Source: Pseudomonadota bacterium (GTDB taxonomy: Bacteria; Bdellovibrionota; UBA1018). Taken from it: a stretch of 64,000 bases of DNA. This document shows, piece after piece, positions 24,798-33,362 of this stretch. Numbering within the stretch: the stretch's first letter is position 1; each line of letters opens with the position of its first letter. The notes below the pieces were generated by a model, which saw nothing but the letters and a program-made list of their open reading frames with translations, was not told the DNA's origin and searched no databases. The translations under genes were made by a program, and so were the position numbers. The stretch is taken from contig JAIXQO010000009.1 of the NCBI GenBank assembly GCA_027485695.1, positions 160,720 to 224,719 of the forward strand, written 5' to 3'.

Positions 24798-26460
24798 CCT
24801 GCGACTTTTGTTGCCGGCGATCTCCATCTCAGCACTCGCCTTCTTATCATCTTGCGGCTTCCTGAGCTTCGGTTCCGTCAAACAGAAATACGGAATATCT
24901 TCCAACGAACAATCCAACAATAACGTCATGCTCACAACGGCGTCTGGAATTAAGCTTCTCTCGAACCAGGAATACGTTTGGAGCGTTTCAGACTTAGTGG
25001 GCAAGTCCTACGATCTCAGCCTCGTCTCAGGCTGGGGCGGAAACACGCAGTATAGCGGATTCGACGCCTTGATCTGGACGAACCTCGACTCTAAGGCGGT
25101 CAGCGATCGACTCGCCACCGCAGAAACGGTCGCAAACGACGCGATCAACTCGTCGCAAGTCATGAGCTGCGGAGTTTCCAATGCTGGCGAGAAAGCCTGG
25201 GGCGGATGTCCTTCGCGCATCGTCACCGCGTTCGTCGAGAAAGCATTCCGCCGTCCGGCATCGGCGGAGGAACTATCGAATTTCCGATCCCAGTACGAGG
25301 CCGCTGTCAATCGCGCACGTACGAGCGGCGCCGGCGACTCGGACCAATTCCGCGAAGGCATTCGTGAAGTCGTAGCGACCACGCTCATGTCACCGCAGTT
25401 TTTCACGCGCACTCTGCCGATGTTGACGGCAGACGAGTACACACGAAAACTCACGGCCTACGAGGTCGCCGAACGGCTCTCCTACTTGATTGCCGGCACC
25501 CTCCCTGATAACGAACTCATGGCATCCGCCAAATCGGGCGCCATCACCCAGCCCAAAGAAATTCTCGCGCAAGCGCGTCGCCTGTTTGACAAGTACCATG
25601 ATCGATTCGTGGCACATTTCTTCGGACAGTTCGTCGGTTACAAGAAGCTCCTGATCGGAAACCCCACGGACCTCCACCGCGACTTTGTCACCGAAAGCAA
25701 TCTGGTGTTCAGCGAACTCTTCAAGAACGATCGGCCGATCGAAGACTACCTGACACCCGGATTCACTTTTGTGAACAACCGCCTCGCCTCGCACTATGGA
25801 ATCAGCGGCGGTTTCGATGCTAATTTCTCGCGCGTCGAGACGCCCATCCGAGGAGGCATGCTGACGCAAGGTTCTTTCTTGGCGATGACGGGAGTCCCCA
25901 TCTTGAGTAACCATCCTCCGATGGGTCAGCCCATCAAGCGAGGAATCTGGGTTCAAGCGAGACTTCTTTGTAATCCGATCCAACCAACGCCGAGTGATCT
26001 TCTTCAGGAAATTGGTATCGTGGCCGGTAACATTCCTGCGGACCTACCGCTTCATGAACGTCTCGCCGTACACCGCTCCAATAGCGCCCGCTGCGAGAAC
26101 TGCCACCGCTACATGGATCCCGTGGGCTTGGGTTTAGAGAGCTTCGGCCCCGAGGGCCAATCGCGATCATTTTACGACGCCGGGCAAACCAAGCCTGTCG
26201 TCGATCGCGGCGAGCTCCTCGGAAAAAATTTCGAAGGTCCTACCGCCATGAGTGCGCTCGTCGCCGAACTACCGGAATTCAAACACTGCGTCGGCGAACG
26301 CATCATGAACTACACACTCGGACAAACCACCTCGACCCGCACGAACTCGTTCGTCAATTCACTCATCCGGAATAAGAACGGTCAGTCACCTTCGTTCAAG
26401 GAATTGATCCTTCGCGTAGTCACGAGCCAAAGTTTTCAAACCCTGACGAGAGAGAAATAA
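24775..26460 (+). CDS. DUF1592/DUF1588/DUF1585 lipoprotein with CxxCH motif
   Basis: 561 residues starting at GTG behind a GAGGGGGG ribosome-binding site. The signal peptide ends in a lipobox (LAFLSSC). Domain order is that of the multi-DUF family known from Planctomycetes and Myxococcota: a DUF1587-like start (LLSNQEYVWSVSDLVGKSYD), DUF1595/DUF1592 (EVVATTLMSPQFF; LTAYEVAERLSYLIAG), DUF1588 (VNNRLASHYG; RGGMLTQGSFLAMT; NHPPMGQPIKRGIW) and a DUF1585-like tail (ELPEFKHCVGERIMNYTLG). CENCH followed by RYMDPVGLGLE could attach a c-type heme. The function of the family is unknown. It forms a two-gene operon with the DUF1552 gene four bases downstream. Confidence 0.88.
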   Translation: MNTPRLRDLRLLLPAISISALAFLSSCGFLSFGSVKQKYGISSNEQSNNNVMLTTASGIKLLSNQEYVWSVSDLVGKSYDLSLVSGWGGNTQYSGFDALIWTNLDSKAVSDRLATAETVANDAINSSQVMSCGVSNAGEKAWGGCPSRIVTAFVEKAFRRPASAEELSNFRSQYEAAVNRARTSGAGDSDQFREGIREVVATTLMSPQFFTRTLPMLTADEYTRKLTAYEVAERLSYLIAGTLPDNELMASAKSGAITQPKEILAQARRLFDKYHDRFVAHFFGQFVGYKKLLIGNPTDLHRDFVTESNLVFSELFKNDRPIEDYLTPGFTFVNNRLASHYGISGGFDANFSRVETPIRGGMLTQGSFLAMTGVPILSNHPPMGQPIKRGIWVQARLLCNPIQPTPSDLLQEIGIVAGNIPADLPLHERLAVHRSNSARCENCHRYMDPVGLGLESFGPEGQSRSFYDAGQTKPVVDRGELLGKNFEGPTAMSALVAELPEFKHCVGERIMNYTLGQTTSTRTNSFVNSLIRNKNGQSPSFKELILRVVTSQSFQTLTREK

Positions 26461-26464
26461 CATC

Positions 26465-27820
26465 ATGAGCCCGAAATATTTTACCCGTCGCCAGGCACTC
26501 AAAGCTCTTGCCCTGACCATTGGTCTCCCGCTCCTCGAATCAGTCACACCGCTGGGCCTACTCTCTAAAACCGCATTCGGTGCGCCTGCACGGCGCAAAC
26601 GGTTCATCGGTTGTTTCTTCGGGTCCGGTTGTTATATGCCGAACAATCAAAACGGCGATTGGGGATTCAATGGGGGCGCTCTCTCCCCGCTTGAGGCCGC
26701 GGGACATCGAAACAATACGCTGATCCTCCGAGGCTATAGATCCATCGACAACTACGATCCTCACTGGAGTTCGACGGCAGGTTTTCTGTCTTGTAATGAG
26801 ATCCAGCCCCTGTCCGCAGACAACGTTGCGTTCGCCAGTCGAGGAGTTGGCGTCGGTTGCGGCAAAACGTTCGACCAATACGTCGCCGATGCACGAAATA
26901 CTAGTCAGCGTTCCATTTCCGTGGCCTGGGAAGACCAGAATTTTCACGATAGCGGACAAGCGCGTGAATTCGGCATGACTTACGTCAACGCCCTCTCCTG
27001 GCGCACAGACAATATCGCCAACGGCAACGTCATCGACCCGATGGCCGCTTTTAGCCGCCTATTCGCGGGAAGCACGAATCAATCGGCGGTCGAACTCCAA
27101 CAAAAAATCCGTCGCCAACTCAGTGTCTTAGATGGCTACAAAAAGCAGTACGGATCATTCGCCAAGATCCTCTCTGCGGCCGATCAACGCGCGCTTGGGG
27201 ATTCGCTCGATAGTTTTCGAGAAATGGAGAGAAACCTCACGGCTCTGGAGACTGCCGACACCAGCTGCCAGTTGAACTATCCGAACATCGATGGATCGCT
27301 CTACGATCGCAATTTCAAAGCCTATAACCGCATTATCGTCCGCGCTCTCCAGTGCGATACAATTGCAACTGCGACAATCATGTTCCACAACGGTATCGGC
27401 GACAATCGCGCGCTCGACAATTTAGGCTCGTTGCACGGCTGCGCTCACCATTTCAACGATCCCGGTACGATCGAGCGAACCAAAGCCTATACCCGCATCT
27501 ACACGAGCATCCTGGCCGATCTCGTCACTCAACTCAAGAACGCCGGACTACTCTCAGACACCTTGATTTTAGTTGGTAGCAATATGTCTGACGGAAACTT
27601 GCACGGAAACGCAAACATCCCACTCATCTTGCTTGGCGAAGGAAACGACATCAAGTTCGGACAAGAGATCACACCTCCCGGCGACATCACGAACGCGAGC
27701 AATAATCGCCAGCTGGCCGACCTCTATATGGATCTCTCCAAAGTCTACGGATTGAACCTCAATAGCTTCGGCGAGCAGAACTCCAAGAGCACCGGTGCCT
27801 CGAGCGAGATTTTCACGTAG
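26465..27820 (+). CDS. DUF1552 family Tat-exported protein
   Basis: 451 residues with a twin-arginine-type leader (TRRQALKALALTIGLPLLES). The DUF1552 family typically starts with such an RR leader followed by the RRKRFI...PN segment seen here (PARRKRFIGCFFGSGCYMPN). Later family-like stretches are DPHWSSTAGFLS, SLHGCAHHFND, and LILVGSNMSDGNLHGNANIP. These proteins are almost always next to DUF1588 genes, as here, and resemble the alkaline-phosphatase-like DUF1501 group, but no activity is established. A strong terminator follows 87 bases after the stop. Confidence 0.88.
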   Translation: MSPKYFTRRQALKALALTIGLPLLESVTPLGLLSKTAFGAPARRKRFIGCFFGSGCYMPNNQNGDWGFNGGALSPLEAAGHRNNTLILRGYRSIDNYDPHWSSTAGFLSCNEIQPLSADNVAFASRGVGVGCGKTFDQYVADARNTSQRSISVAWEDQNFHDSGQAREFGMTYVNALSWRTDNIANGNVIDPMAAFSRLFAGSTNQSAVELQQKIRRQLSVLDGYKKQYGSFAKILSAADQRALGDSLDSFREMERNLTALETADTSCQLNYPNIDGSLYDRNFKAYNRIIVRALQCDTIATATIMFHNGIGDNRALDNLGSLHGCAHHFNDPGTIERTKAYTRIYTSILADLVTQLKNAGLLSDTLILVGSNMSDGNLHGNANIPLILLGEGNDIKFGQEITPPGDITNASNNRQLADLYMDLSKVYGLNLNSFGEQNSKSTGASSEIFT

Positions 27821-27906
27821 ACCGGGAAGATAACGCAAAGCACGAGCCATTTTACGGTGTTTTTCAGACAATGTTCTGACTGCCGCTTCATGTCATTTTA
27901 ATTTAT

Positions 27907-27940
27907 CAGCGTTGTTTAATATAACGAAACGCTGTTTTTA
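27907..27940 (+). terminator. Rho-independent terminator of the DUF1588-DUF1552 operon
   Basis: CAGCGTT (27907-27913) pairs with AACGCTG (27928-27934); the loop can add a GTT/AAC extension, and TTTTT follows immediately. Confidence 0.87.
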
Positions 27941-28018
27941 CATTTTTATCGAGAATAAATATAACTTTTGCTCATCCACGAAAGACAAAGCCGCTTTTTT
28001 ATTTATACTAACTAGAAC

Positions 28019-29578
28019 ATGGTTCAAGGATTGAACTTCGCTGGTCGTCGTAATTTTGGCCTCGTCATCACCTCGATCCTCGTATGCACCGGATGCGGAA
28101 AAGGATCTACCGGGCAGCAGGCTCGGGAACTCGCGCAAACACTGAGCCCAGGAGAGTCCTGTGATTCCATTCGGGATCGGGTCTGGAATGAGCTCTATCG
28201 TCAAGCCGATGTTTATCTCTCCCTGCCAGAACCTGAACTGGTTGCGAGCGACTTGGCGTCCGTTGCATCAAACGGCGAACAAGCCGAGATTCATCGGGAA
28301 CTCGCTTCGATCTACGCACTGATCTTCGATTCGACGAGTTCCATCGAGGAACGCTCCGCGCGGATTCAGCGACTAGCTGAATTAGAGCTCGGTGATCGCA
28401 CGACTCCCGAAAAAGCAAAAACGCAGGATGAACTGGAATCCCGAATCGACCAAGTCGAATCGCTGATCACCCTGAGCGAGAACTGCCGATCGGCTCCGTC
28501 GACTCAACCTACGGCAACGCCGACCGTACTCCCAAGCCCGACCCCTAGCACCTCTCCGACGCAAGCTCCTGCCGTTGGCGCCGATTCGGTTCCGCTTTTT
28601 GAGGCTTACCGCACACGAAACAATGCGGCCGTCTACGGGGCATACAAAACGTTTTCCGTCGCGTACCAGAGTTGCAACGCTCTCTCGATTCCTGCACTCG
28701 ACTGGTCGTCCCCCGACGTGAGTGGTATCAACGTCACTGGCACACATCCAAACGGCGTCGGACTCAAACGCGAAGTCGCATCGGCGTCGGCGGTGATGGG
28801 ATCAAATCCGTATTATTCGCAACGCATCGGCGCCCGAAGCGGATGTTTCTCTCAAGCTTCGAAGCCGCTCATCTACGACTACGGCGGAAAACCTTACGTC
28901 AGCTCCAGCGCTAGTACGCAGCTCGATTACTTTCGCGACGCCGGCAGCGGAACCACCTCACTGGGCGTTGATTGTTCCGGATATGTTTCTAGCTCTCTCC
29001 TCGTTGGCGGCCTCAGACTCCGCAAAAACGTCGCCGGCAAGGGCGCTCAAACCTCAGGCGTCAACTCCGCGATGTTCTCAAAACCAGAGGCAAACGGACT
29101 CAGCTGTCTAAAAACGGTGGCAGTATCGCCGACAGACTCCCTCCGCCCCGGTGACATCATCGCATCGTCTGGTCACGTGATCATGATTGATACGGTCGGC
29201 AAAGATCCGCTCGGTATCCAATCCATCACGCGCGCGGCCGACTGCACGTCGACGAATTTTGATACTTCTCGATTCGATTTCACGATTATTCAGAGCGCGC
29301 CGGTGTTCGGAGGCATGGGCATCGATCGCATGCTCGCCTCGGAATACCTTCAAGAAAACACTCCGATGAGGCAAGCGGTGACAGCCTACGCGGTCGCCTA
29401 CTGCAAAGCAAAATTCAGCACGGCCTCTACGCCGTCCGGATTATCGGCGTCAATCGTGCGGCACATTGGAACTCCAGAATGCTTGGATTCGACCCGAGTC
29501 ACCCTGGCTCAAGAGAGCTGTCTCGCAGAGTGCTCAGCGACTGCCCCTGCGCTACTAGCCTGGGAAGACAAGCGTTAA
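28019..29578 (+). CDS. NlpC/P60-type lipoprotein endopeptidase
   Basis: 519 residues. The signal peptide ends in a lipobox (ILVCTGC). Residues ~25-160 are helical and Glu-rich, followed by a Pro/Thr/Ser linker (TPTVLPSPTPSTSPTQAP). The C-terminal domain contains the NlpC/P60 nucleophile motif with C319 in GVDCSGYVSSSL and the His motif with H386 in IIASSGHVIMIDTV, after the usual LRPGDII. These enzymes cleave peptidoglycan stem peptides. The domain is long for the family, and the third polar catalytic residue could not be assigned. No Shine-Dalgarno; a TATACT hexamer ends nine bases before the ATG. Confidence 0.8.
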   Translation: MVQGLNFAGRRNFGLVITSILVCTGCGKGSTGQQARELAQTLSPGESCDSIRDRVWNELYRQADVYLSLPEPELVASDLASVASNGEQAEIHRELASIYALIFDSTSSIEERSARIQRLAELELGDRTTPEKAKTQDELESRIDQVESLITLSENCRSAPSTQPTATPTVLPSPTPSTSPTQAPAVGADSVPLFEAYRTRNNAAVYGAYKTFSVAYQSCNALSIPALDWSSPDVSGINVTGTHPNGVGLKREVASASAVMGSNPYYSQRIGARSGCFSQASKPLIYDYGGKPYVSSSASTQLDYFRDAGSGTTSLGVDCSGYVSSSLLVGGLRLRKNVAGKGAQTSGVNSAMFSKPEANGLSCLKTVAVSPTDSLRPGDIIASSGHVIMIDTVGKDPLGIQSITRAADCTSTNFDTSRFDFTIIQSAPVFGGMGIDRMLASEYLQENTPMRQAVTAYAVAYCKAKFSTASTPSGLSASIVRHIGTPECLDSTRVTLAQESCLAECSATAPALLAWEDKR

Positions 29579-29654
29579 GTCCGGTTTCTCCCGGCATCGC
29601 GTTTGCACGCTCTAGCTATGAGGTTTTCTACCTCTAAGCGAAAGGACCATCGCG

Positions 29655-30188
29655 ATGCTGATCTACGAAACGCTGATCCGAGACCACGAGCGCATTAAAA
29701 AAGCGATCGATACGCTACTTTTATTGGCTGACGACGCGACGGACGACCGCATCGAAGCGCTCCATCGAATTCGCGACAGTCTGATTCCTCACGAACGGTC
29801 CGAGGAAGCCGTGTTCTACAATTCCTTAAAAGCCGTCCGGCCCGATCACCCACTTCTCGGCCAGTCTTTTGACGAACATCGAGATATCGAGGCATTGCTT
29901 CATAGCCTTCTACAAACCGATCCGTTTGATTCCGATTGGAGGAGACGCGCGCTCGCCTTGAAACGAGAATTCGCCGCACACCGAGAGCAAGAGGAGACCG
30001 AACTTTTCGATCTCGCCAAGTCCTGCCTGACCGAAGAAGAGGCCCTCTACTTGGGTCGCGCTTTTGAGAAGATGCGACCACGCGTGCTGAAAACAGGGCT
30101 CTCATCGACGACCTTTCGAGCCGTCGCGGAGCAAATGCCACCTCGATTCGCCGACTCCCTTGAGGAGAGAAACGTCCACCGCATCTAA
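29655..30188 (+). CDS. Hemerythrin/HHE cation-binding protein
   Basis: 177 residues, four-helix bundle type. The HHE family pattern is visible as RDHERIKKAID near the start, LIPHERSEEAVFYNSL (His and Glu ligands), FDEHRDIEALLHSL and FAAHREQEETELFDLA. These residues bind a di-iron centre that senses or stores O2 or NO, or protects iron-sulfur proteins. GCGAAAGGACC provides the ribosome-binding site. The gene is soluble and single; its stop is shared (CTAA) with the convergent 30185 gene. Confidence 0.87.
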   Translation: MLIYETLIRDHERIKKAIDTLLLLADDATDDRIEALHRIRDSLIPHERSEEAVFYNSLKAVRPDHPLLGQSFDEHRDIEALLHSLLQTDPFDSDWRRRALALKREFAAHREQEETELFDLAKSCLTEEEALYLGRAFEKMRPRVLKTGLSSTTFRAVAEQMPPRFADSLEERNVHRI

Positions 30189-30793
30189 CGGAGAACTAGA
30201 TCTCGACTCACCACAATCACTGGGAATGGAAATCGCCGACTCAGATCGGGATGATCCGGATGCATTCCCAACATCGTCACGCTCCCGGGCCCGAGATGGA
30301 CCCGAGCTTGAACGTGCGAGATTGGATGTTTCTTAGCGAATCGCGCCTCACCGAGGGCATCGCCCAAAAGCAAAAACTGCAGCTCATGATCAAATCCATG
30401 TTCGAATTCGGAATAAGTCGACAACAAGCTGTCAGGAAATACTGCGAAAAAAATCAGATCATCTGAGGTTTTGGAAGTTTGCTCATTGAGGTAAGCATGA
30501 AGATCCCGAATCCACTCCCAACTGGAGCGACCTGAGCCCAACCGTTCGTACAACCCCACTCGGAATGCATGCCGGACGACCGAACGCTGAACCGAGAGCC
30601 AAGGGATGACGTGCGTTTTCAGCTGCTCCAGCACCTCGCTCAAAATCGCCTGGCGATATTCATCCTCGTTCCACTCTGAGGCCAGCTGCAGGTCGGGAGA
30701 AAAATACCTTGCCGACGGACCGAAAGAATCCACCTGCTCATTCTCTGACGTTTTCGAAGCCGACTGAGATGAAAAGAAATGGGAAGCACTCAT
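30185..30793 (-). CDS. Conserved hypothetical protein
   Basis: The frame is open to 30913, but the ATG at 30793 has a good GGAG eight bases upstream and removes a low-quality extension. 202 residues, soluble, without signal peptide. Features: a disordered Ser-rich start, helices around EWNEDEYRQAILSEVLEQLK, and a strand-rich C-terminal half (SHVQARVHLGPGSVTMLG). No family recognised. It is divergent from the FAD-Rieske gene and convergent with the hemerythrin. Confidence 0.6.
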   Translation of the reverse strand: MSASHFFSSQSASKTSENEQVDSFGPSARYFSPDLQLASEWNEDEYRQAILSEVLEQLKTHVIPWLSVQRSVVRHAFRVGLYERLGSGRSSWEWIRDLHAYLNEQTSKTSDDLIFFAVFPDSLLSTYSEFEHGFDHELQFLLLGDALGEARFAKKHPISHVQARVHLGPGSVTMLGMHPDHPDLSRRFPFPVIVVSRDLVLR

Positions 30794-30958
30794 ACCTGGA
30801 ACTCCATCGAATTGGCTAGACGCGACCACGGTACCAAAACACCCCAACTTGGGCGGTCTTCTGCGGCCCACTCGCTCACTACGCAAAACGGATGCCGAGG
30901 GTATTTTTTCCACGGTATGACACTTGCTGCCTCATTGCTTAACTGGAGGGACATCACC

Positions 30959-32527
30959 ATGCACACGCACTCGCTTTGGACGGGATCAGAGCCTCATCTC
31001 AATCACCCGCAGCTGATGGAGCCACTCACCACTGACGTCGCTGTCGTCGGCGGCGGGATCACTGGACTGACCATCGCGCTGCTTTTGCAGAAACAAGGAC
31101 GTCAGGTTGCGGTGTTTGAAAACCATCTCATCACCACGGGAGAAACATTTCAGTCGAGCGGTCATTTAACGGAGATCTTGGATGATCGTTATATGGACCT
31201 TATTTCAAAATTCGGACGCTCCAACTCTGAACTCATCGCGAGATCCCAACGAGTCGCCATCGCAGAAATCGAGAGCCTGATTCGCGAATATTCCATCGAG
31301 TGCGATTTCCACCGGGTCCCGGGCTACCTGTTCGCGGAAACCGAAGACGGAAAATTAAACCAAGAACTTGTGGCACTCCGCTCCATCAACGTTTCCGCAG
31401 TCCCTCTCGATCATGCGCCGTTACCGTTCGCGACAAGCGCGGCGATTCGAGTCGGTTATCAAGCGCAATTTCATCCCGGTAAATATCTTCTGGGCCTCGC
31501 ACAGGCATTTACGCAGTTAGGAGGGGACCTCTTTGAAAATACGCGTATCGTAGAGGTTACTGACGGAAATCCCTGTCGACTAAAAACTGAGACGACCACG
31601 ATTCAAGCGTCGTCGGTCGTGATCGCCGCGCACGTTCCGGTCACGAACCCTATTAGCATCAATACGAAAATCGCTGCCTACCGAACGTATGCACTTGCGG
31701 CGCAACTGCGTGAGCCGCTGTCACCTGGACTCTTCTGGGATTTGAGCGATCCATATCACTACTTGCGGACCTTCACGGATAGCGACGATCGCCACTACTT
31801 AATTGTCGGTGGCGAAGATCACAAGACCGGGACCGAATCTCAAACTGAAACTCATTTTCGGCGGCTTGAGAACTACGTGAGATCTCGGTTCAATATCGGA
31901 ACGATCCCTCACTGCTGGTCTGGACAGATCATTGAGCCTGTAGATGGGCTCCCGTACATCGGTCGAAATCCACGAGCGCAAAACGTCTTCGTCTCCACGG
32001 GATATTCCGGCAACGGGCTTACCTTTGGTACACTCGGAGCGCTCATCATCTCGGACTTGGTCCAAGGAAGAGAAAACGCTTGGGCGGGGCTCTATCACGC
32101 CGACCGCGTACATGCGACGGCCTCATTCGCCTCGTGGCTAACCGAGAACATCGACCTCCCCACCTATTTCATCGGCGACCGAATCAGCGACGGTGACTAC
32201 CGCAACCTAGAATCCATCCAAAAAAATCAGGGCGGTTTGATCAAAGTGGACGGAAAGAAATACGCCATCTACCGGGATCATACGGGAGAACTCCACGCAT
32301 TCTCCCCGGTTTGCCCGCACTTGGGCTGCCACGTTCACTGGAACGGAGCCGAAGCAAGTTGGGACTGTCCCTGCCATGGCTCTCGTTTTAGTAGTGCCGG
32401 CAAGGTTTGCAATGGCCCCGCACTCCAGGACCTGAAACCCATCCCCATCGAAAGCATCCTGAAACCAACAAAAATACGCAAGAATCAGGCGAAAAAAGAA
32501 AATCTCGATCGATATCCGCCGTTTTAG
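30959..32527 (+). CDS. FAD-dependent oxidoreductase with C-terminal Rieske domain
   Basis: 522 residues from the ATG at 30959, which has GGAGGG nine bases upstream; the open frame further upstream is not used. Residues ~24-400 are a DAO-type FAD domain with the dinucleotide motif VAVVGGGITGLTIALLL and the C-terminal FAD motif FVSTGYSGNGLTFGTLGALI. Residues ~430-505 are a Rieske [2Fe-2S] domain with ligands C452, H454, C470 and H473 (CPHLG and CPCHG). The same fusion occurs in the Bacillus YhfW family. The electron donor would be a small amine or hydroxy acid; the substrate is unknown. No signal peptide, so it is probably cytosolic. Confidence 0.9.
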   Translation: MHTHSLWTGSEPHLNHPQLMEPLTTDVAVVGGGITGLTIALLLQKQGRQVAVFENHLITTGETFQSSGHLTEILDDRYMDLISKFGRSNSELIARSQRVAIAEIESLIREYSIECDFHRVPGYLFAETEDGKLNQELVALRSINVSAVPLDHAPLPFATSAAIRVGYQAQFHPGKYLLGLAQAFTQLGGDLFENTRIVEVTDGNPCRLKTETTTIQASSVVIAAHVPVTNPISINTKIAAYRTYALAAQLREPLSPGLFWDLSDPYHYLRTFTDSDDRHYLIVGGEDHKTGTESQTETHFRRLENYVRSRFNIGTIPHCWSGQIIEPVDGLPYIGRNPRAQNVFVSTGYSGNGLTFGTLGALIISDLVQGRENAWAGLYHADRVHATASFASWLTENIDLPTYFIGDRISDGDYRNLESIQKNQGGLIKVDGKKYAIYRDHTGELHAFSPVCPHLGCHVHWNGAEASWDCPCHGSRFSSAGKVCNGPALQDLKPIPIESILKPTKIRKNQAKKENLDRYPPF

Positions 32528-32536
32528 AGAACCAAG

Positions 32537-33343
32537 CTAGAGCAGCGTGGTCGTTCCTTCGAAAACCAGTTCCGTGCGACCGCTCAAGAAAATCGGCTCT
32601 CGCGGCCCCTGCCATTCCAGTTGCAGCTCTCCACCTGGAACATCGATCTTGAGCGGACTGGAGGCGCGACCACGAAGAATCGCCACAGCCGCAGATGCGC
32701 AAGCGCCAGAACCACAAGAAAGCGTCACACCGGCTCCGCGTTCCCAGACTCGCATTTTGAAGTGCTGCTCGCTGATTCGCTCCATGAACTCAACATTGGT
32801 GCCATGCGGGAAGGTTGGATGGCGTTCGATCCTAGGTCCGATTTTTTCGAGTGGTACGGAATCTACCGCATCACTGAATAACACCGCATGAGGGTTTCCG
32901 ATCGATGCGCGTGTAAAACTCCAAACGGTGTCCTCAATCTCGAGTTTCTCATCCGCCGTAGAAACCTCAGGCGTCCCCATCTGAACGCGGAATCCATCTC
33001 CGGATGCCTCGATCCGCTGACGACCTCTCGCGGTCTCGACGGAGAATCCGCTTCGCCCACTGCCTGAGCGGTTTCTCAAATGAAGTCCGATGGCGCGCAG
33101 TCCGTTTCCACACATTTCGGCCGAACTTCCATCTGCATTGATGAACTCAATTGCAGCGTCTAACTCCGCATGGGGAGAGACCACTAGGATTTGGTCCGCT
33201 CCGATCCCAAAGTGCCGGTCACACAGTCGCTCAGCGTTGGAGCGCACCTGCTCGATCGGCACCGGATCTGATATCCGATCCACTAAGATAAAATCATTTC
33301 CAGTCGCTTGGTACTTGATGAAGTTCAGGGTGAGTAGCGCCAT
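32537..33343 (-). CDS. dapF: Diaminopimelate epimerase
   Basis: Converts LL- to meso-diaminopimelate for lysine and peptidoglycan synthesis, without cofactor, using two active-site cysteines. Both are present: C78 in AEMCGNGLRA and C210 in SCGSGACASA. Other family stretches are KYQATGNDFILVD at the start, RHFGIGADQILVV, SIGNPHAVLF and PHGTNVEF. 268 residues, within the usual 270-280. A single gene on the minus strand between two unrelated genes; its stop lies nine bases from that of the FAD-Rieske gene. Confidence 0.97.
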   Translation of the reverse strand: MALLTLNFIKYQATGNDFILVDRISDPVPIEQVRSNAERLCDRHFGIGADQILVVSPHAELDAAIEFINADGSSAEMCGNGLRAIGLHLRNRSGSGRSGFSVETARGRQRIEASGDGFRVQMGTPEVSTADEKLEIEDTVWSFTRASIGNPHAVLFSDAVDSVPLEKIGPRIERHPTFPHGTNVEFMERISEQHFKMRVWERGAGVTLSCGSGACASAAVAILRGRASSPLKIDVPGGELQLEWQGPREPIFLSGRTELVFEGTTTLL

Positions 33344-33362
33344 AGAGTTTCAGTCTAACGAA

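Noticed and set aside
30779..30958. 60-residue N-terminal extension of the FAD-Rieske gene
   Set aside because: The GGAGGG ribosome-binding site points to 30959 and the extension overlaps the divergent gene.
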